Assembly: GCA_025267735.1 (NCBI GenBank)
Contig: CM046306.1
Span: forward strand, 30,521,919-30,585,918
DNA: 64,000 bases
Direction of reading: 5' to 3'
From: Mactra quadrangularis
Taxonomy: Eukaryota > Mollusca > Bivalvia > Venerida > Mactridae
The notes below the pieces were generated by a model. The model had not been told where the DNA came from and searched no databases. It worked only from the letters and a program-made list of their open reading frames with translations. Positions 39,153 through 51,553 of the stretch are shown here, piece after piece. Within the stretch, counting starts at the first letter, position 1. Each line of letters starts with the position of its first letter. The position numbers and the translations under genes are program-made.

Positions 39153-42100
39153 CTAAAAGAAATCTGCAGCTCTAGGTCTTTTCTTTGTTACAGTGACACT
39201 ATCAGTTAATGACTCGTCTCTCTCAGTGTCTACTGTACTGGCTGATCGTTTCTTTGGTAACTGAAGTAAATTGTCTGTTAAGAATGGCGATGACATACTA
39301 TGTTCACTGCCAGGCGTGGAACCAGTGTTAGGTGTTCTACACAAAGGTGTCTTTGATTTAGGGGTCAATTTAGGGGTTAATTTCGGGGTTTTATCCCCAT
39401 GTTGTCTATGTGAAGGGGAAGGAGAATAACTTTGACGTAAAGCTTTGTCTGAACCTGAGCCAACACGAATACGATTTCCAAACAAACGTTGTGCTGCAGG
39501 AGATAGTGAACTTATTCTTTCCAGAGAACTTTTACTTCCTGGTCTACTGGTTCCTGGGCTGAAATTTGAAAATAAGATATTACTGAAGAAATTGTTGTTA
39601 TAGAATGACAAAATCAACTTTCAGCACATAACAGAATATTTCTTTTTACAGCCTTTTTAATTTTACAAAATAAAATTACAATCTTGGTAATTTTACTATA
39701 CAAAGTGTAGATGCCACTTATAAAATAGATGTTATCCAATGGATTGCGAGTATTACACAGCATCAAACTAGGCTTGGTTAAAGTACAGTTTAAAGACTGC
39801 TTACACATACATGTACAACAAGTAAATCTGTGAGCTAATGCTCACTAGTGATACCCCCGCCAAAATCTAAAAATATGCGACAAACAGGAAGTAGATGAGC
39901 AAGGAGCATGAAATCGCTTTACACCACATGGGACTATGGGATGAAGCAATATGCAAAGTATTAGGCTGCTGCATGACATAGTTGCTAAGAAAACTGCGAC
40001 GGAAATTTTGTAACGGACGGACACACAGACGGACAAGGGTAAAACAGTATACCCCCCTCTTCTTCGAAGCGGGGGTATAATAACCCCTGATAGTTGAAGT
40101 CACCTTCAGACAGGTGATCTCTCACAGTACCTATTTACATCTGGAGGAATGGAACAACTGTTGATTAATTTCTTGCTTAAGGAAATTAGCAGTGCTCCTA
40201 GTTGGGGTCAACCCAGGACCTCTTGATCTCTAAAACCTTAAGCTCCTACCACTGAACCTTCGCTGCTAGCCTGCTACTATTTTATATCGGCTAATTCACC
40301 TTACCTAGCTTTCTTAGACCACTGTTTATAACCAGTACTCACTTTATCTTCCACAATGCTGACAACTTCTCCATGTATCTTATTAATGGAGAAAATCATC
40401 ATTATTGTTAAAGCAAGGGTATTGAGAACCAGCTAAGGTGAGGTTAGATTTAGAGACCTCTACAGGACATTGAATTTAAAATCCTGCCCATAGCTTACTG
40501 GCTACATATCTAAGCTACCAGTCATAACTTGAGATCTCAGATGAATATGTACATTATGTAACTTACCTTGCAAGCCTAGATGCAAGTTTTAAAGCATTTT
40601 CTTTTTTATCACGATGTTGTTTACTTGCTTTCTCGGCAAGTTCAAATGCTAACTGATCACGTCTAGGAACCTCAGGAATCTGAAAAATTAACAATTTAAC
40701 GTAATTAATCTATGCTGACATGCAGACCATTAGAATAGATTTGTTTTACACAACTAGACTTACTTCATGTATATGTAAATAAAGAAAAAGTACACTATTT
40801 TTGCACTTGCCCATCAAATAATTATCTATAGCATGTTTGTAAGTATACTGCGCACAAATACTGTAAAAAGGCCACTACCCTTTTTTAAATTTCTTTAACC
40901 ATAGAGTTTCCCCATATATGGAGTTTTCCTCATACAATAAAATTGTGACAAAAATTACCCAATTGCTCTATATAGAGTAAGACTCCAGGGCAGAATATTA
41001 TCAAAAATCTTACGATAGTTGAACAATACAATATAGAAGGATTTACGACTAAAATCAGTCGTAAGACTCTTGATAATATGGGCCTCAGATCCCTTCTTAG
41101 ATACGTAAAAATATCTTGCTACAAATCCTACCTTGAAAGCTGGGGCATCAGAGGGCATTATAGGGGTATCTGTAGAACTTAGTTGCATGGGTGTTCCTTC
41201 TATTTCACCCCACGTCATTAATGGTGATTCATCAACTCCAGGGGCAGGGGATGGCGTCGCCACAAAACCATAACCATTTACTTTGGGTGTCATAGAAACT
41301 TCCACTTCTTTCCCATCATGCCCTATTTTCCCAGAATGCATCAGCGCCTTATCACTGGCAGCTTGTTTAAGAACTTCCTTGCTTTTATGATTGTTCCAAG
41401 GGTTTAAATGAAAGCGTGTATTTTCATGTACTATTTTTCTAGGTTTCTTCTTCTTGAGTTCTAGCAATTCAACTGAACTCAAGTCTTCACCCTCAGGTAT
41501 ATACATCAAAGCATTTCTGGTCTTATATTTCCAAGTGTCAACACTAGATGTACTGTCTGTTATGGCTGCTTGTTCTTCTATACTTGGTAACGCTAATCTG
41601 TCGACTTCCTCCTAAAATTGATAACATTTAATAATCATATGTCTACTTATCAGAATACTCACAAAGTTGGGATTTAATCTCTGCTTCCATATATGTATTT
41701 TGTTTGTTTGTGCTTAATAATCCGGAGATTCCCCTACAAAAACACCTTTGGTATTGCAAAATCATGCAACTTTTAACAATTGTTATGTCCCAAATGCTAA
41801 ATTTAAGAAGAAAAATGTCCCTGTATCAAGGCTGCTCTATTAAAAATAGTAAACCATCAATTGATCTTAATACTTGAACTTCACGTTATAAATACAGGAC
41901 TCTCACCACAGATGCTGCTTCAAAATTGCATTAGCTACCATGATTAACCATAGCTTTATATAATGTTTATAGTCAAACTCCACAGGTTCATATTTTTTCA
42001 CCCAAGAATTTAACCAATGACCTCTGAATTTAAGAGGAGACTTAAAGGATTATGGGAACAAATGATTATTGACTTTGAGAAAGACGATTCATAAAAGTAA

Positions 42101-45100
42101 CTTACCTGTTTTCTATTAGTTTCATTTTCAAACAACCATGCATGTTTTTCTTTATGTTTCTTCTCTGATTCTTCTAGTATTTGACCAAATGAATCATTAT
42201 CTTCACTTGTGTTTTTTGATAGAAATGAATCTAAATGTATCTTTGATTTTGTTGGTATATCTGAAATAAAAAACAAAGATTTATCAACAAATACAGACTG
42301 CTAATTTAGCAGTTGATGAGGAATCCATTTTTAAGCTAGAATGAAATGCAACAACAATATTACACAGAAAGAGACAGTGTCTATTGTAAATTAATACATT
42401 GTCATACAGTATCTTTCAGCTCCCGAACTTACCTATGGTACTTGGGCTAGCCCATAGGCAAACTCAGACTTATAACATTTAGTCATTTATTTACAGAGAT
42501 TTAAAGAGTTAACTTTTGTCACTCGGCTAAATGCTTAACTAACACTTGAAAACAAGACAAAACTTACAAAGTTTTATTATTATTATTATTTGGTTTAACG
42601 CCCTGTCAACACAGTTCAGATCATTTTACAGCATCCAGCGCACCTAACCTACCTATCTGGGCCCTTGTCTATAACCAGTACTTACCTACCTTTCCACAAG
42701 GCCTGAAACTTCTCCATATATTTTATTAATGGAGGAGTTTTTTTATTAATCTTTGGTTCATAGAGTACCAGAAAAAGTATGGAAATCCCTTCTATTTAAA
42801 CATTTATTTCACCAACTAAAAATCATTTCAGAAAATTCACTCATAAAATGCATTTTTTTATGCAGTTTTTACTGCCAGATATGGGTTTGGAGCAACATAA
42901 AAGGTTGAATTCTCTTATAGCCATATGCTTCATTTATAACTAATATTCAAAATATGGATCACAAAATCTAAGTTTGAAATAATTGCGACTTACCAATAGT
43001 AGTTTTATCACTATTTTTCTCAGGGTTTATATGATTTTGTCCTGTATCAGGTCTCGGAGGTCTCTCTCCTCTCTCTGGTGTATCAAAATTAGCAGGTGAT
43101 GAATCTATAATATTAAAAAATGAATTTGTTAAACAGAACAGAACTTTATTTCTCCCACGTAATAAATTACAAGTGTGTTGATTTCATTATCATATAAATA
43201 TGATAATCTGATATATCAAAACCTTACACAAGTGTGGTGATATAATTAACATATTACAATGTAATTATAAATATGATATATAATTTGATAGGAGAACACA
43301 CACAGGAGTGTGGAATTCTAATTGCTGACTTGATTGACTTGTATATATTTATGTGAATGGTCTAGTAAATTTATCCACCCCATTTGTTCATGAGAAAATA
43401 TATTTAGTTAATATACCAACATTATGATAATAAATGATAATGAGGTCTCTTTTGAGTTTATGACAATGTTTTTCTGTTAACGTTCTTTTTTAGTGTTTAA
43501 CTAGCCTCAGGTATTTGATCTCAGATGTCATAAAAACTTGTTTAGATTTAAATAGTCAATGTTGAATCTTTCAATACCACTCAAGCTTTATGCCATGTAG
43601 CAGAGGCACAATAAGGCATTCCTTGCTTTCAAGCTAGCATACATGGCACCATGGTCAAGTGGCTGCTTATGAATCAAAATCTTTCGTTCGATTTTGTATC
43701 AAACTTTAGATTTTTATTTTGTTACACTTGTACTTACAAATAGAATTGACTGTGTCAGGACGTTTTGAATATTTCATTTGTAATTCTCGTAATTTCACTA
43801 AGTCATTATTTTCCAAAGCTTCAAAATATTCTGCCTGAGCTTTCATCTTAGACAAGTCAGGAAAGAAATCTTTCTCAATTATTTCTTCCAATTCCTGAAA
43901 TAATAAAACATAAATTGAAGAATTTCAATTGGGCAAGTTACATTTTTATAAGACTTTATCAATGCATACTGCAAATTTAATCATTAATGACGATTTAACC
44001 GAAATCAACAAATGATATTACTAAGAGTCACAGCACTGCTGACATTGTAAAGTTGCAAAATGTTGGTTGTATTAAAAAACAAGCCTCGCTCTATGAAGCA
44101 TGTGAGCTTATTATATTATTATGTAGATTGATCATTATTTTTTCGATTGAGAAACAGTTGTGTGTATTAGTCATATTAATGGCGTACATGATGACAAATA
44201 TAAGTTGGGGTGATGTTTGTCTTTAAGAGTTGTGTACCTTCCTCTCTATATAAATGGGCGTGCTTGATTGGGCTGTCAGAATAGTGCCAGAATCAAATTA
44301 TGACTCTTCCACAGAATCTGCAAAACGAGTGAAATTGGATGTCGGAACTGAATCAAAAGGCAATATCCCAAGCAAATATACTGGCTACTTACTTTATTGT
44401 TATCGGGCAAAAGTATAATTTTAACAACATTCGCTTTCAAAACACCAAAATCACATGTTTGCTGTGATGCCGCTGCCATCTTGGGTATAAATAAACCGCG
44501 ACCTATTCTATTCACACCCTCAATTTTTATGGAATGGGTAGAATGCTGCCAGAACACAGTTCCGACACACTCACAGCATGTTCATTCACGCGAAAATCCG
44601 CGTATTTCACGCCAAAAAAGTAAATTTCACGCGAATATTCAGACCCAACCGGGTACGAATACGCGGACCGAAATATATCATAATGTAACGAACGGTAACT
44701 CTGTTAAGCTTATTACGTTTTTACTGGCATTTAGCCTTTACCGAAATGACGTCAGCAACGCTAAGCGGATTGTTTTTGTTTTCGTCGCTCATAAAGAATC
44801 ATATGTTGTCGATAGTTTTCTGCTAGAGAGCGTTGACGACGCGATGATTCGTTCCAATAATTATGTCTAAACAAAGGAATTTAACTGATTGCATTACCGA
44901 ATTAAAAAGGCGTTGATCTAAACTTTAATGATATGATCAGATTTGCGAACTAACGATGAAGTAGGACGTAATCTTAATGATTTGTTGTCGACTAGTATTG
45001 CACACGAGAGCGAGCACCAGATTCACTTACAAAAAGTAATAATAAAGGAGGCTACATTACACGATTTTCACTCGCCATTCGATGATATTGTGTTCATCTG

Positions 45101-45857
45101 GGCTGTTTATCATAAACTAATATGGGGTAAAGTAAAAGATGACCTGGATTTGCCGAAACTATGTTCATTTTTGGGACGAATCATCTAAAGAAAATTGTGA
45201 CTAGGGACAGATCGTCTCGTCGAAGAAAAGGGGAGAAATCGTCTTGCACTTATGTCAAATAAAACTATTTAAACTGTGTACCCACTTTTTTTCCCTCATA
45301 CCCACATTTTTCAACATTGGTGGGTACAATACCCACTCTAAAAAAAGTCACTGAACATGCTGACTCAATTGGAGTTCACCCAGTTCTAACAGTCGGAATT
45401 CCCAATCGAAGTAAGTGTGACAGAGGAAGATCACCTGTGGTCAAAACAAAACAAAAGACCAGCTGTGTTCAGTAACGACTGTTAGCTAACATTACTGGTA
45501 CGAGATAACTCAACTGGTAGACAACTCAACCCATGCATACCTCAACTCAAAGTTGGGACAACTCAATCCGTTAGTAGGGACTGAATTGTCTCGGGTTGAG
45601 TTGTCTTTAGGTTGAGTTGTTTCGGCACTTCCGTTATGGAACGTTTTGGAACATTCAGGGTAACTGAACACGCTGCAGGCTCCTGATGTCCTGTGAACAA
45701 CAGTGTACTGTCTGTAGTGACCACTGACACTGATGAAAATACAAACCTGTGTGTATTCCTCTTCATTGAGAACGTTCACCTTTTTCCTATCTGGCCCAAT
45801 AGTTCCCTTTGGTTTGGTAACTACTAAGGCTTTACTGCAGGCCTTAACCAGGTCCAT
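39153..45857 (-). CDS. ESS2: splicing factor ESS-2 homologue (DGCR14 family), 7 coding exons
   Basis: Nuclear protein associated with the spliceosomal C complex. Coding exons on the - strand, all GT-AG: 45857-45747, 43894-43738, 43104-42994, 42260-42106, 41611-41132, 40679-40567, 39558-39153. They sum to 1533 nt, 510 aa, slightly longer than vertebrate ESS2. Phases join cleanly. Recognisable family blocks: 'EEEYTQ' joined to 'ELEEIIEKDFFPDLSKMKAQ' (exons 1-2), 'NTSEDNDSFGQILEESEKKH' and 'HAWLFENE' (exon 4), 'VDTWKYKTRNALMYIPEG' and 'ATPSPAPGVDESPLMTWGE' (exon 5), 'RDQLAFELAEKASKQHRDKK' (exon 6) and the terminal 'DNLLQLPKKR ... ADFF' (exon 7). Basic, proline- and serine-rich, low-complexity C-terminus with TPKLTPK repeats and no transmembrane segment. 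The start is the first in-frame ATG of exon 1. Convergent with PSMC5. Confidence 0.95.
39818..40080 (-). mobile_element. MITE-like repeat 'ataccccc', copy 2 (ESS2 intron 6)
   Basis: Reverse-oriented, nearly identical copy of the element at 24785-25058, from 'aacaagtaaatctgtgagc' to 'gcgggggtata'. The match includes the central 'gcttcatcccatagtccca' word. Confidence 0.8.
40190..40400 (-). mobile_element. tRNA-derived SINE, copy 2 (ESS2 intron 6)
   Basis: On the - strand a tRNA-like head 'ggttcagtggtaggagc' (A box) and 'tcctgggttgaccccaac' (B box) occupies 40190-40265. A body block resembling those at 35763 and 42640 (ttctccatgtatcttatt on +) lies beside it. Confidence 0.5.
42580..42740 (-). 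mobile_element. SINE tail and body, copy 3 (ESS2 intron 3)
   Basis: The + strand word 'ggtttaacgccctgtcaaca' is the reverse of a SINE tail 'tgttgacagggcgttaaacc'. It is followed by the body block 'cttctccatatattttatt' shared with 35763 and 40290. Confidence 0.5.
44393..44479 (-). other. putative alternative first coding exon in ESS2 intron 1
   Basis: On the - strand an ATG in context 'ccaagatggc' opens 29 codons (MAAASQQTCDFGVLKANVVK, then nine more residues) and ends exactly at a strong donor AAA|gtaagt. Its phase is 0, and ESS2 exon 2 (43894) also starts in phase 0, so splicing would give an ESS2 isoform with a different N-terminus lacking the EEEYT block. It could instead be the first exon of an unrecognised nested gene, or chance. 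Confidence 0.3.
45515..45612. repeat. palindromic repeat in ESS2 intron 1, beside exon 1
   Basis: The words 'gacaactcaaccca' (about 45519) and 'gggttgagttgtct' (about 45594) are inverted. Further copies of acaactcaa and ttgagttgt lie between and beyond them. Confidence 0.5.
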
Positions 45858-45899
45858 TTTCTATAAATAACTAGCCGAAATAAAAGAAATTACAGAAAA

Positions 45900-46555
45900 A
45901 TAACAAATTTTCTCATCTATGTCACCAGACGTTTGCAATACGTAATGTTCGAGTTATCTCCCTTGTACAGACCTATTAAAACTCGAGACGACCGTGACAG
46001 TATCATTACGGATTTTCTTATATTGCAGAAACGTAGATTTCCCTGGTCAATGTCACTGGTGATATAAAGATGGTCGTATCGATCGTAATTTATGTTATTA
46101 ATATCTAACTTTTAAGGAAGTAGTCAATCATTTATCAAAACATTTGCATTTTTTTCGAATTCTGTCTCGTGGGGTTCCCCGTGGATCTGACTTTGGACCT
46201 TTGTATATTTTTGGTTTCAAACTTACTGACGCTGATTATCAGTGCGAGATTATTTGATTACCTCTAAAAATAAAAATCATTTGTTTAATTATATTTTTTT
46301 TTCTTCACCTCGGTTCTATGCTTTAACAAAGGTTCGATCAAATAGACCCTTGCCTGATTTTTTCTAAATATACGAATTGACTATCCATAGACAATTAATA
46401 CTGACCCGTTGCTGAAAATTCTCCATCCGGTCAAAGCTCATTGTACTACTTTATAAATACATACATATTTATATTAACTTAAACCCTGATTATAAATTTC
46501 TTATATTTTTGATAGACTATGATTTATGCTGTATGTTGCATGCAATCTTAACTTT
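45900..46555. other. ESS2 upstream flank, no gene seen
   Basis: AT-rich sequence upstream of ESS2. No TATA box at a convincing distance and no exon recognised. Confidence 0.4.
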
Positions 46556-46559
46556 TCAG

Positions 46560-46866
46560 AAGAGTACCTGAGATTCTATGTGGTTCCACGGGGTTCTATT
46601 TGGTTCCATGAGATTCCATGTTTCTTGTTCCATGAGATTCCATGTTTTTTTCCATTAGATTTCATGTTGTTGTTTTTTCATGAGATTCCATGTTTTTTCC
46701 CATGAGATTCCTTGTGGTTTTTTCATAAGATTCCATGTTTTTCTCCATGAGACTTCAGGTTTCCCATGAGATTTCAGTTTTTTCCATGAGATTCCTTGTG
46801 GTTTTCCCCATGAGATTTCAGTTTTTTCCATGAGATTCCATGTTTTTCCATAAGATTCCTTGTCAA
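46560..46866 (+). repeat. degenerate short tandem repeat 'catgagattccatgttttt'
   Basis: About 14 imperfect units of roughly 18-25 bases, each with a form of 'catgagattccatg' followed by a T run, with some 'ccttgtggtttt' variants. No protein reading is supported. Confidence 0.8.
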
Positions 46867-47415
46867 ACTCTTGACTATTTCAAGGTATGATATGGTATGG
46901 CATTACATGACATGACAAGACAAGAGTGATTTGACACTGCACAATGAGTGTAGTTTAATTGTTTAAGAATGTATTTGATGTTATACTGATATACATGTGT
47001 GTTGGAAAGCTTATAATTATTCACTGAAGTCATACAGTGATAAAAAAACGCATGTTTCTTGAACTTTAAAATAAAAAATATGTACCCAAACATGCCACGA
47101 ACCTGGGATTAATTAGCATGGTAGTCGGGACAATAGGCCACCAGTCGACTTGATAGAATTCCAAAATAGGTGACAGTGTTATATCTATTCTGTCTAATCT
47201 ATTCAGTACACCATATAGAAGAAATAATAAACCTATTAGTCGACTTACATGTTTAATTCTCAAAACAGGTACATGTATTTTATATAATAGTGTTTTAATC
47301 AAATGTCTACATTTCTGAATTTTTGTGCTTTGTGCTTTTGTTCCTAAGTGTTGAAATGGCACCGATATAATTAAAAACGTTACGTCATTTTGTGAACTCA
47401 TATTGAGATTTCATT

Positions 47416-47817
47416 CAATCTGATTAAAACCCGATCTACAATTTTACCGCTCGCATACTCGCTAATGTAGATCTGGCCTTTTCCAAACGAAGGTCACGTT
47501 CAGGTGACCTTTTCTCATCATAATATTCATGACGAAATTGTTATGATACGTAACTTGTTTACATCGTCTACGTCCCGAAATTTGAAATGAGCCGCCCAAT
47601 CGCAGCCTGTGAATATTACCGCGGTTAAATTAGCAAGCAAAACTTGGTCTAAAAATAGAAATTACGAAATCAAAATGTGATTAATAGTGTTTTCGTCTAG
47701 ATGAAAGCTACGCATTGATTGGTCGACACAAAGTTCATCTCGACGTGACCTCAAAGGGAAAAAGTACAGATCCAGTACGACCGTGGTCTACTGGATCCAA
47801 TGTGTTTACGCAGATTG
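47416..47817 (+). mobile_element. 'caatctgattaaaac' DNA element with 9-bp TSD, complete copy 2
   Basis: 402 bp, from 'caatctgattaaaacccgat' to 'gtgtttacgcagattg'; the ends are inverted (caatctg-attaaaac against caatctg-cgtaaac). The 9-mer gatttcatt flanks both sides exactly (47407-47415 and 47818-47826). Same family as 38245-38639 with scattered substitutions. Confidence 0.87.
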
Positions 47818-48165
47818 GATTTCATTATACAAGTACGTTTGTAATTATATCAGTACATTGATTGCTTTGATTTGAGTCGATTGGAGTTGTCTCTCTTTTG
47901 TAAATATCAAAATATGGCACGATCGACATTGCATTTTACGGTGCTAATTCAACATATAAGATATACAAATGTACTACTAAACATCCGTGCCAAGTTCCAA
48001 CCATTCTTATACCATGGACACTAAAAAGTCTACTGAATGGAAAGTTGAATCATTAAAAATTCTATTTAAAGATTGATGACAGGCACTTCTTGAACACATT
48101 GCTTCAAAAAGAATAAAAATAACACTAACAAAACTCACGTTTCGTGTATTGCAGTAAATTGCATA

Positions 48166-48171
48166 TTTATT
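48166..48171 (-). terminator. candidate polyadenylation signal of the - strand receptor gene
   Basis: AATAAA on the - strand about 240 bases after the stop codon. The DNA is AT-rich, so this is weak. Confidence 0.25.
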
Positions 48172-48407
48172 CATAATAAAAATGAATGAAAAAGAAATAC
48201 ATATGCATAATTATTGTATGGTTTAGAAGTTATTTTAGTCTTAGTGCAGAATTTCGAATAGTGATACCCTTATACCCATGAAAAGTTGATATTTAATATC
48301 AATATCTTATGACCGAAATTGCGATAACAGCATGATACGGTCTTGTCAAATCAATAGAAATAATACTTAAGTCAGAATTGCAAACTACCAGACTATTGTC
48401 CAGGCCC

Positions 48408-49721
48408 TCAACTTTTTGAACCAGAGTAAATAACAATGAAAAATATCAATGTTGTAAGAATAGTTAGAAACAAACCAACTACAAAACTGACTCTGTCTAT
48501 AGCTTTGCTAATGTCCTGCCAGGACATATTGTCACTATGGTCAATTTGATCAAGGCTGATAACTGATTGTGAATCTTTCATGACACCTCTAGAATGGTCA
48601 ACCTTTATATTATCTGTATGCTTAACATCACAACCATGTTCTGCTGGTTTTACGTCTTCACTTGACGACTTAGCATGTACTTTGCTTCTACAATTATAGA
48701 ATTCCAATTTTGAAATCTTTATAATTTTTCTCCAGTGGCGGTGAATCGTTTCTTCTTTTCTAAAATAATACCGTAAGCTGGCAATGTTTGCTATCACGAA
48801 TAGTACACTTAATGCTAGGATAGTCACAAGATAGTAGCTAAATATTGCCATTGGACTTGATGTTTTTGGTAAGTTGTCACCAACTAAAGTAAGAAACACA
48901 GCTACAGCCAGTAACATTGTAATATTGTATGATATTCTCTCCCCACTTTCTATAGGTATAAGAAATACTAAAGTGTTTAGAATTGTCATGAAAACAATGG
49001 GAAGTATCACATTGAATATGACAAACCGAGATTTTCTCTCTAACGTGAGATCGACGTTGATTCCTAAATTTCCATGTACGGCGTACATACGAGTCGATTT
49101 AAGATCCCAAACACCATTTGGTGCGTAGTAATCAGTTCGAACCTTGTTTTGTATTGATCTCAATTGTATCTCCGAGGGAGTGAATCCCCATGTAATGAAT
49201 TCTATGATACATTTGTTGCTATCAAAAGGGTAGAATGTAACATCAGCTGTACACGATGAAGACAACAGACCGCCAGGATAGTAATATGTATTCCCAGAAG
49301 AATCAGTTCTTACTAACTGCCAGGGGTCGTCAGATCCTATTTTTTCAGTTTTTGCTATTGTGTTTATATGAACAATCATGGGTGTCCATACTTTGTTACT
49401 TTCTATCATTATAAAGTTTAACCCATTATAGTCTGTCACGTCCCACGTCAATCTCTCGTCAATCCAATTTAAATCAAGAATTGCATTCACATAAAGGTTT
49501 CCTTTGACTTCGTCAAATTCAAGGATTGATATAAGTTCCATTGAAAAATTCACAAACACAGCATTCGACTGAGTGATTACTGGTCTTAGTACAGGTTTAT
49601 AATTGGTCAGCAGATTGTCTATCAGATCACTGGCGTTATATATCGTCTGACAATGGTATGTTCTTGGAAACATTGTACAGATTGCAAGAACCGTGATGAT
49701 ACTTATATGATAGACAGCCAT
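48408..49721 (-). CDS. nicotinic acetylcholine receptor-like Cys-loop channel subunit, intronless (paralogue A)
   Basis: 437 aa pentameric ligand-gated ion channel subunit for the plasma membrane. Order: signal peptide (about 1-24, cleavage near 'TYHCQ'), extracellular ligand-binding domain with Cys loop C157-x13-C171 ('CTADVTFYPFDSNKC'), loop-B-like W178, four membrane segments (about 233-256, 263-282, 291-315, 411-432) with a variable cytoplasmic loop between the third and fourth. TM2 begins 'SGERISYN'; glutamate E261 at the -1' position and absence of a PAR motif suggest a cation channel. No vicinal Cys pair is seen in the loop C region ('YYAPNGVWDL'), so it is not a canonical alpha subunit. 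N-glycosylation sequons at N29 and N58. A single open exon, unlike typical multi-exon nAChR genes. Aligns without gaps to paralogue B (59890-61209) for the first ~318 residues. The actual ligand is unknown. Confidence 0.93.
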   Translation of the reverse strand: MAVYHISIITVLAICTMFPRTYHCQTIYNASDLIDNLLTNYKPVLRPVITQSNAVFVNFSMELISILEFDEVKGNLYVNAILDLNWIDERLTWDVTDYNGLNFIMIESNKVWTPMIVHINTIAKTEKIGSDDPWQLVRTDSSGNTYYYPGGLLSSSCTADVTFYPFDSNKCIIEFITWGFTPSEIQLRSIQNKVRTDYYAPNGVWDLKSTRMYAVHGNLGINVDLTLERKSRFVIFNVILPIVFMTILNTLVFLIPIESGERISYNITMLLAVAVFLTLVGDNLPKTSSPMAIFSYYLVTILALSVLFVIANIASLRYYFRKEETIHRHWRKIIKISKLEFYNCRSKVHAKSSSEDVKPAEHGCDVKHTDNIKVDHSRGVMKDSQSVISLDQIDHSDNMSWQDISKAIDRVSFVVGLFLTILTTLIFFIVIYSGSKS

Positions 49722-49922
49722 TTTGAAAATATAATGGTGTTCACCCTATAAACAGCTATGTGAATACACAGCTATGGTTTAACTTCGAACAAGTCGAGAA
49801 CAAAGTAATTCATCACACTTATGTGTGACGTCATATGTGTAGTTGTTGATCACGTGGCTACTTTTTGACCAATGAACAAGAGAATGAAATTGTGGGTAGC
49901 TCTGTTGAATCCAAACATAAAC

Positions 49923-50002
49923 TCAAACTCCTCGCAGCGGTTATCTACCTTTATAAAATCAATAAGTAGCAAAGCGTGAAGTAAGCACTGTGAGGAGCTT
50001 GA
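49923..50002. repeat. 80-bp palindrome family, copy 1, upstream of receptor A
   Basis: 'tcaaactcctcgcagcggtt' on the left and 'aagcactgtgaggagcttga' on the right form an imperfect inverted repeat around 'aaaatcaataagtagc'. It sits about 200 bases upstream of the receptor A start codon. Related copies lie at 52432, 56159 and 57828. Confidence 0.7.
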
Positions 50003-50471
50003 CATTAACTATCAGATGCTCGTCTTTCAAAGGTGTTTTTCTCGAATCTATAATGAGTCAGTTGATCACCATCCGAAGCAGAGATTAAACAAATGGTGCA
50101 ATAAATCAATCTGAAACAGAAATAGAAATGGACTTAAATATATAACAATCATGTCAATTATCATAAAAACGAGACTACTTAATTAACGCTCCTTTAGATA
50201 TACTGTACAATTATGTCTTAATTACGGCGCTTGTCTAAATATGAACTCTTATTTGCTGCTTGTAAACGTTACTATTGTTTTCAGAAATGCTATAGTATAT
50301 CTGCGTGCTTTCAACTTTGTATATATTATGTTTCTATATGTATGCTGTATGTTTAGTCATAAATACTTTGAACTGATATGCTGGTTAGATATGTACAACT
50401 GTAGAAAGCGTTCTTTGCCGGACAGCATTAGAACCGCCAAAACTTGAACACGTCGATATTAAAACAAGCCA

Positions 50472-50736
50472 TAATATCGTCGTGGTCACTTGAAAATGCC
50501 GGAACTACAAGAAGCTAAGTTTTCAGGAGACGAAAAAAAAACTATAATACGTGAAGAATACAAGTGAAAGGAAACTCATTTTTGCATATTTTTTACATCA
50601 GATAAATATCTTTAAGTGCAGATATGCATTTGTATCGAAACTATTAATATTTACTGAAATAACTGTAGCTTCTTACAAAAAACGAAAATTCGAAATTTTG
50701 TAGTTTCGGCATTTTCAAGTGACCACGACGATATAT
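50472..50736. mobile_element. foldback element
   Basis: The arms 'tatcgtcgtggtcacttgaa' ... 'aatgccggaactac' and 'gtagtttcggcatt' ... 'cgtggtcacttgaa' (reverse) are nearly identical over about 37 bases, around a noncoding centre of about 190 bp. Confidence 0.7.
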
Positions 50737-51117
50737 AACACCGCCAAATATCAATATGCAAAGAATGATGGCCGAATACATTGAAATGGAAATTAGCTCT
50801 GTCAAAGGACTCTTTGTTTGATAATTACATGTTTGACTTTGCATTATATTGGATATCATTTTAACTACTATTGTTGCAAAGTTAAAAAGTTTAAAAGAAC
50901 TCGAGGTTATAAAAATTACATGTATTATACATGTATATATTATATTCACTGCAAGCAAGATATTAAGTATGAAGTATCAATTGACATTTGAGTTCAATCA
51001 CATTTATGCCGAAGCTCATTCAAACTCACTTAACATCATATTGTTAGTTAAGACTACAGTATGACACATAGCTAGCTTAAAAGGTAGTCTGGGCGACCTG
51101 TCCATTACCACTATCGT

Positions 51118-51553
51118 TAATGGGTCAGACAAAGCGCAAAAATGGCGACGCCCATCAAGGCATCTTCAGGTTACAATTTTTTTCTCCTTAATTAACATGA
51201 AATTTTCTGACGATGGTCAATGTGGTAGAAGATTGGTACTAAATTTGTATATTGTAATTTGAAGTCGGTTTTATATAGTGCACTTTAATTTAGCGAACAA
51301 TTAAACAAAAACCATGTCTTCAAAGTAGACACGATTCGGATGCTGACTACATGTATTTCTCGTTAGAATTTCGAATACTTTATTTAGCATAAATGTAACC
51401 GATCAACAAAAAATAAGGTATCCACTGTGACTCTGAATTAAAATCTTTTGATTTAAGTCTATATAGGGAGAAATGTTCATTTGAAAACAGAATTATCCGA
51501 TACCTTGTACAATACATCAGTCGCCGCCATTATTCTGCTTTGTCTGACGTAAT
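51118..51553. mobile_element. TIR element, 'gtcagacaaagc' ends
   Basis: Left 'gtcagacaaagcgcaaaaat' plus 'ggcgacg'; right end reverse complement 'gtcagacaaagcagaataat' plus 'ggcggcg'. About 436 bp, no coding potential, no clear TSD. Confidence 0.55.

Noticed and set aside
44397..45188. Protein gene on the + strand (frames of 157 and 81 codons)
   Set aside because: No recognisable motif, no splice support, and the DNA is ESS2 intron 1. The first frame overlaps the putative - strand exon.
48874..49128. 84-codon + strand frame
   Set aside because: Antisense shadow of the receptor A coding sequence.
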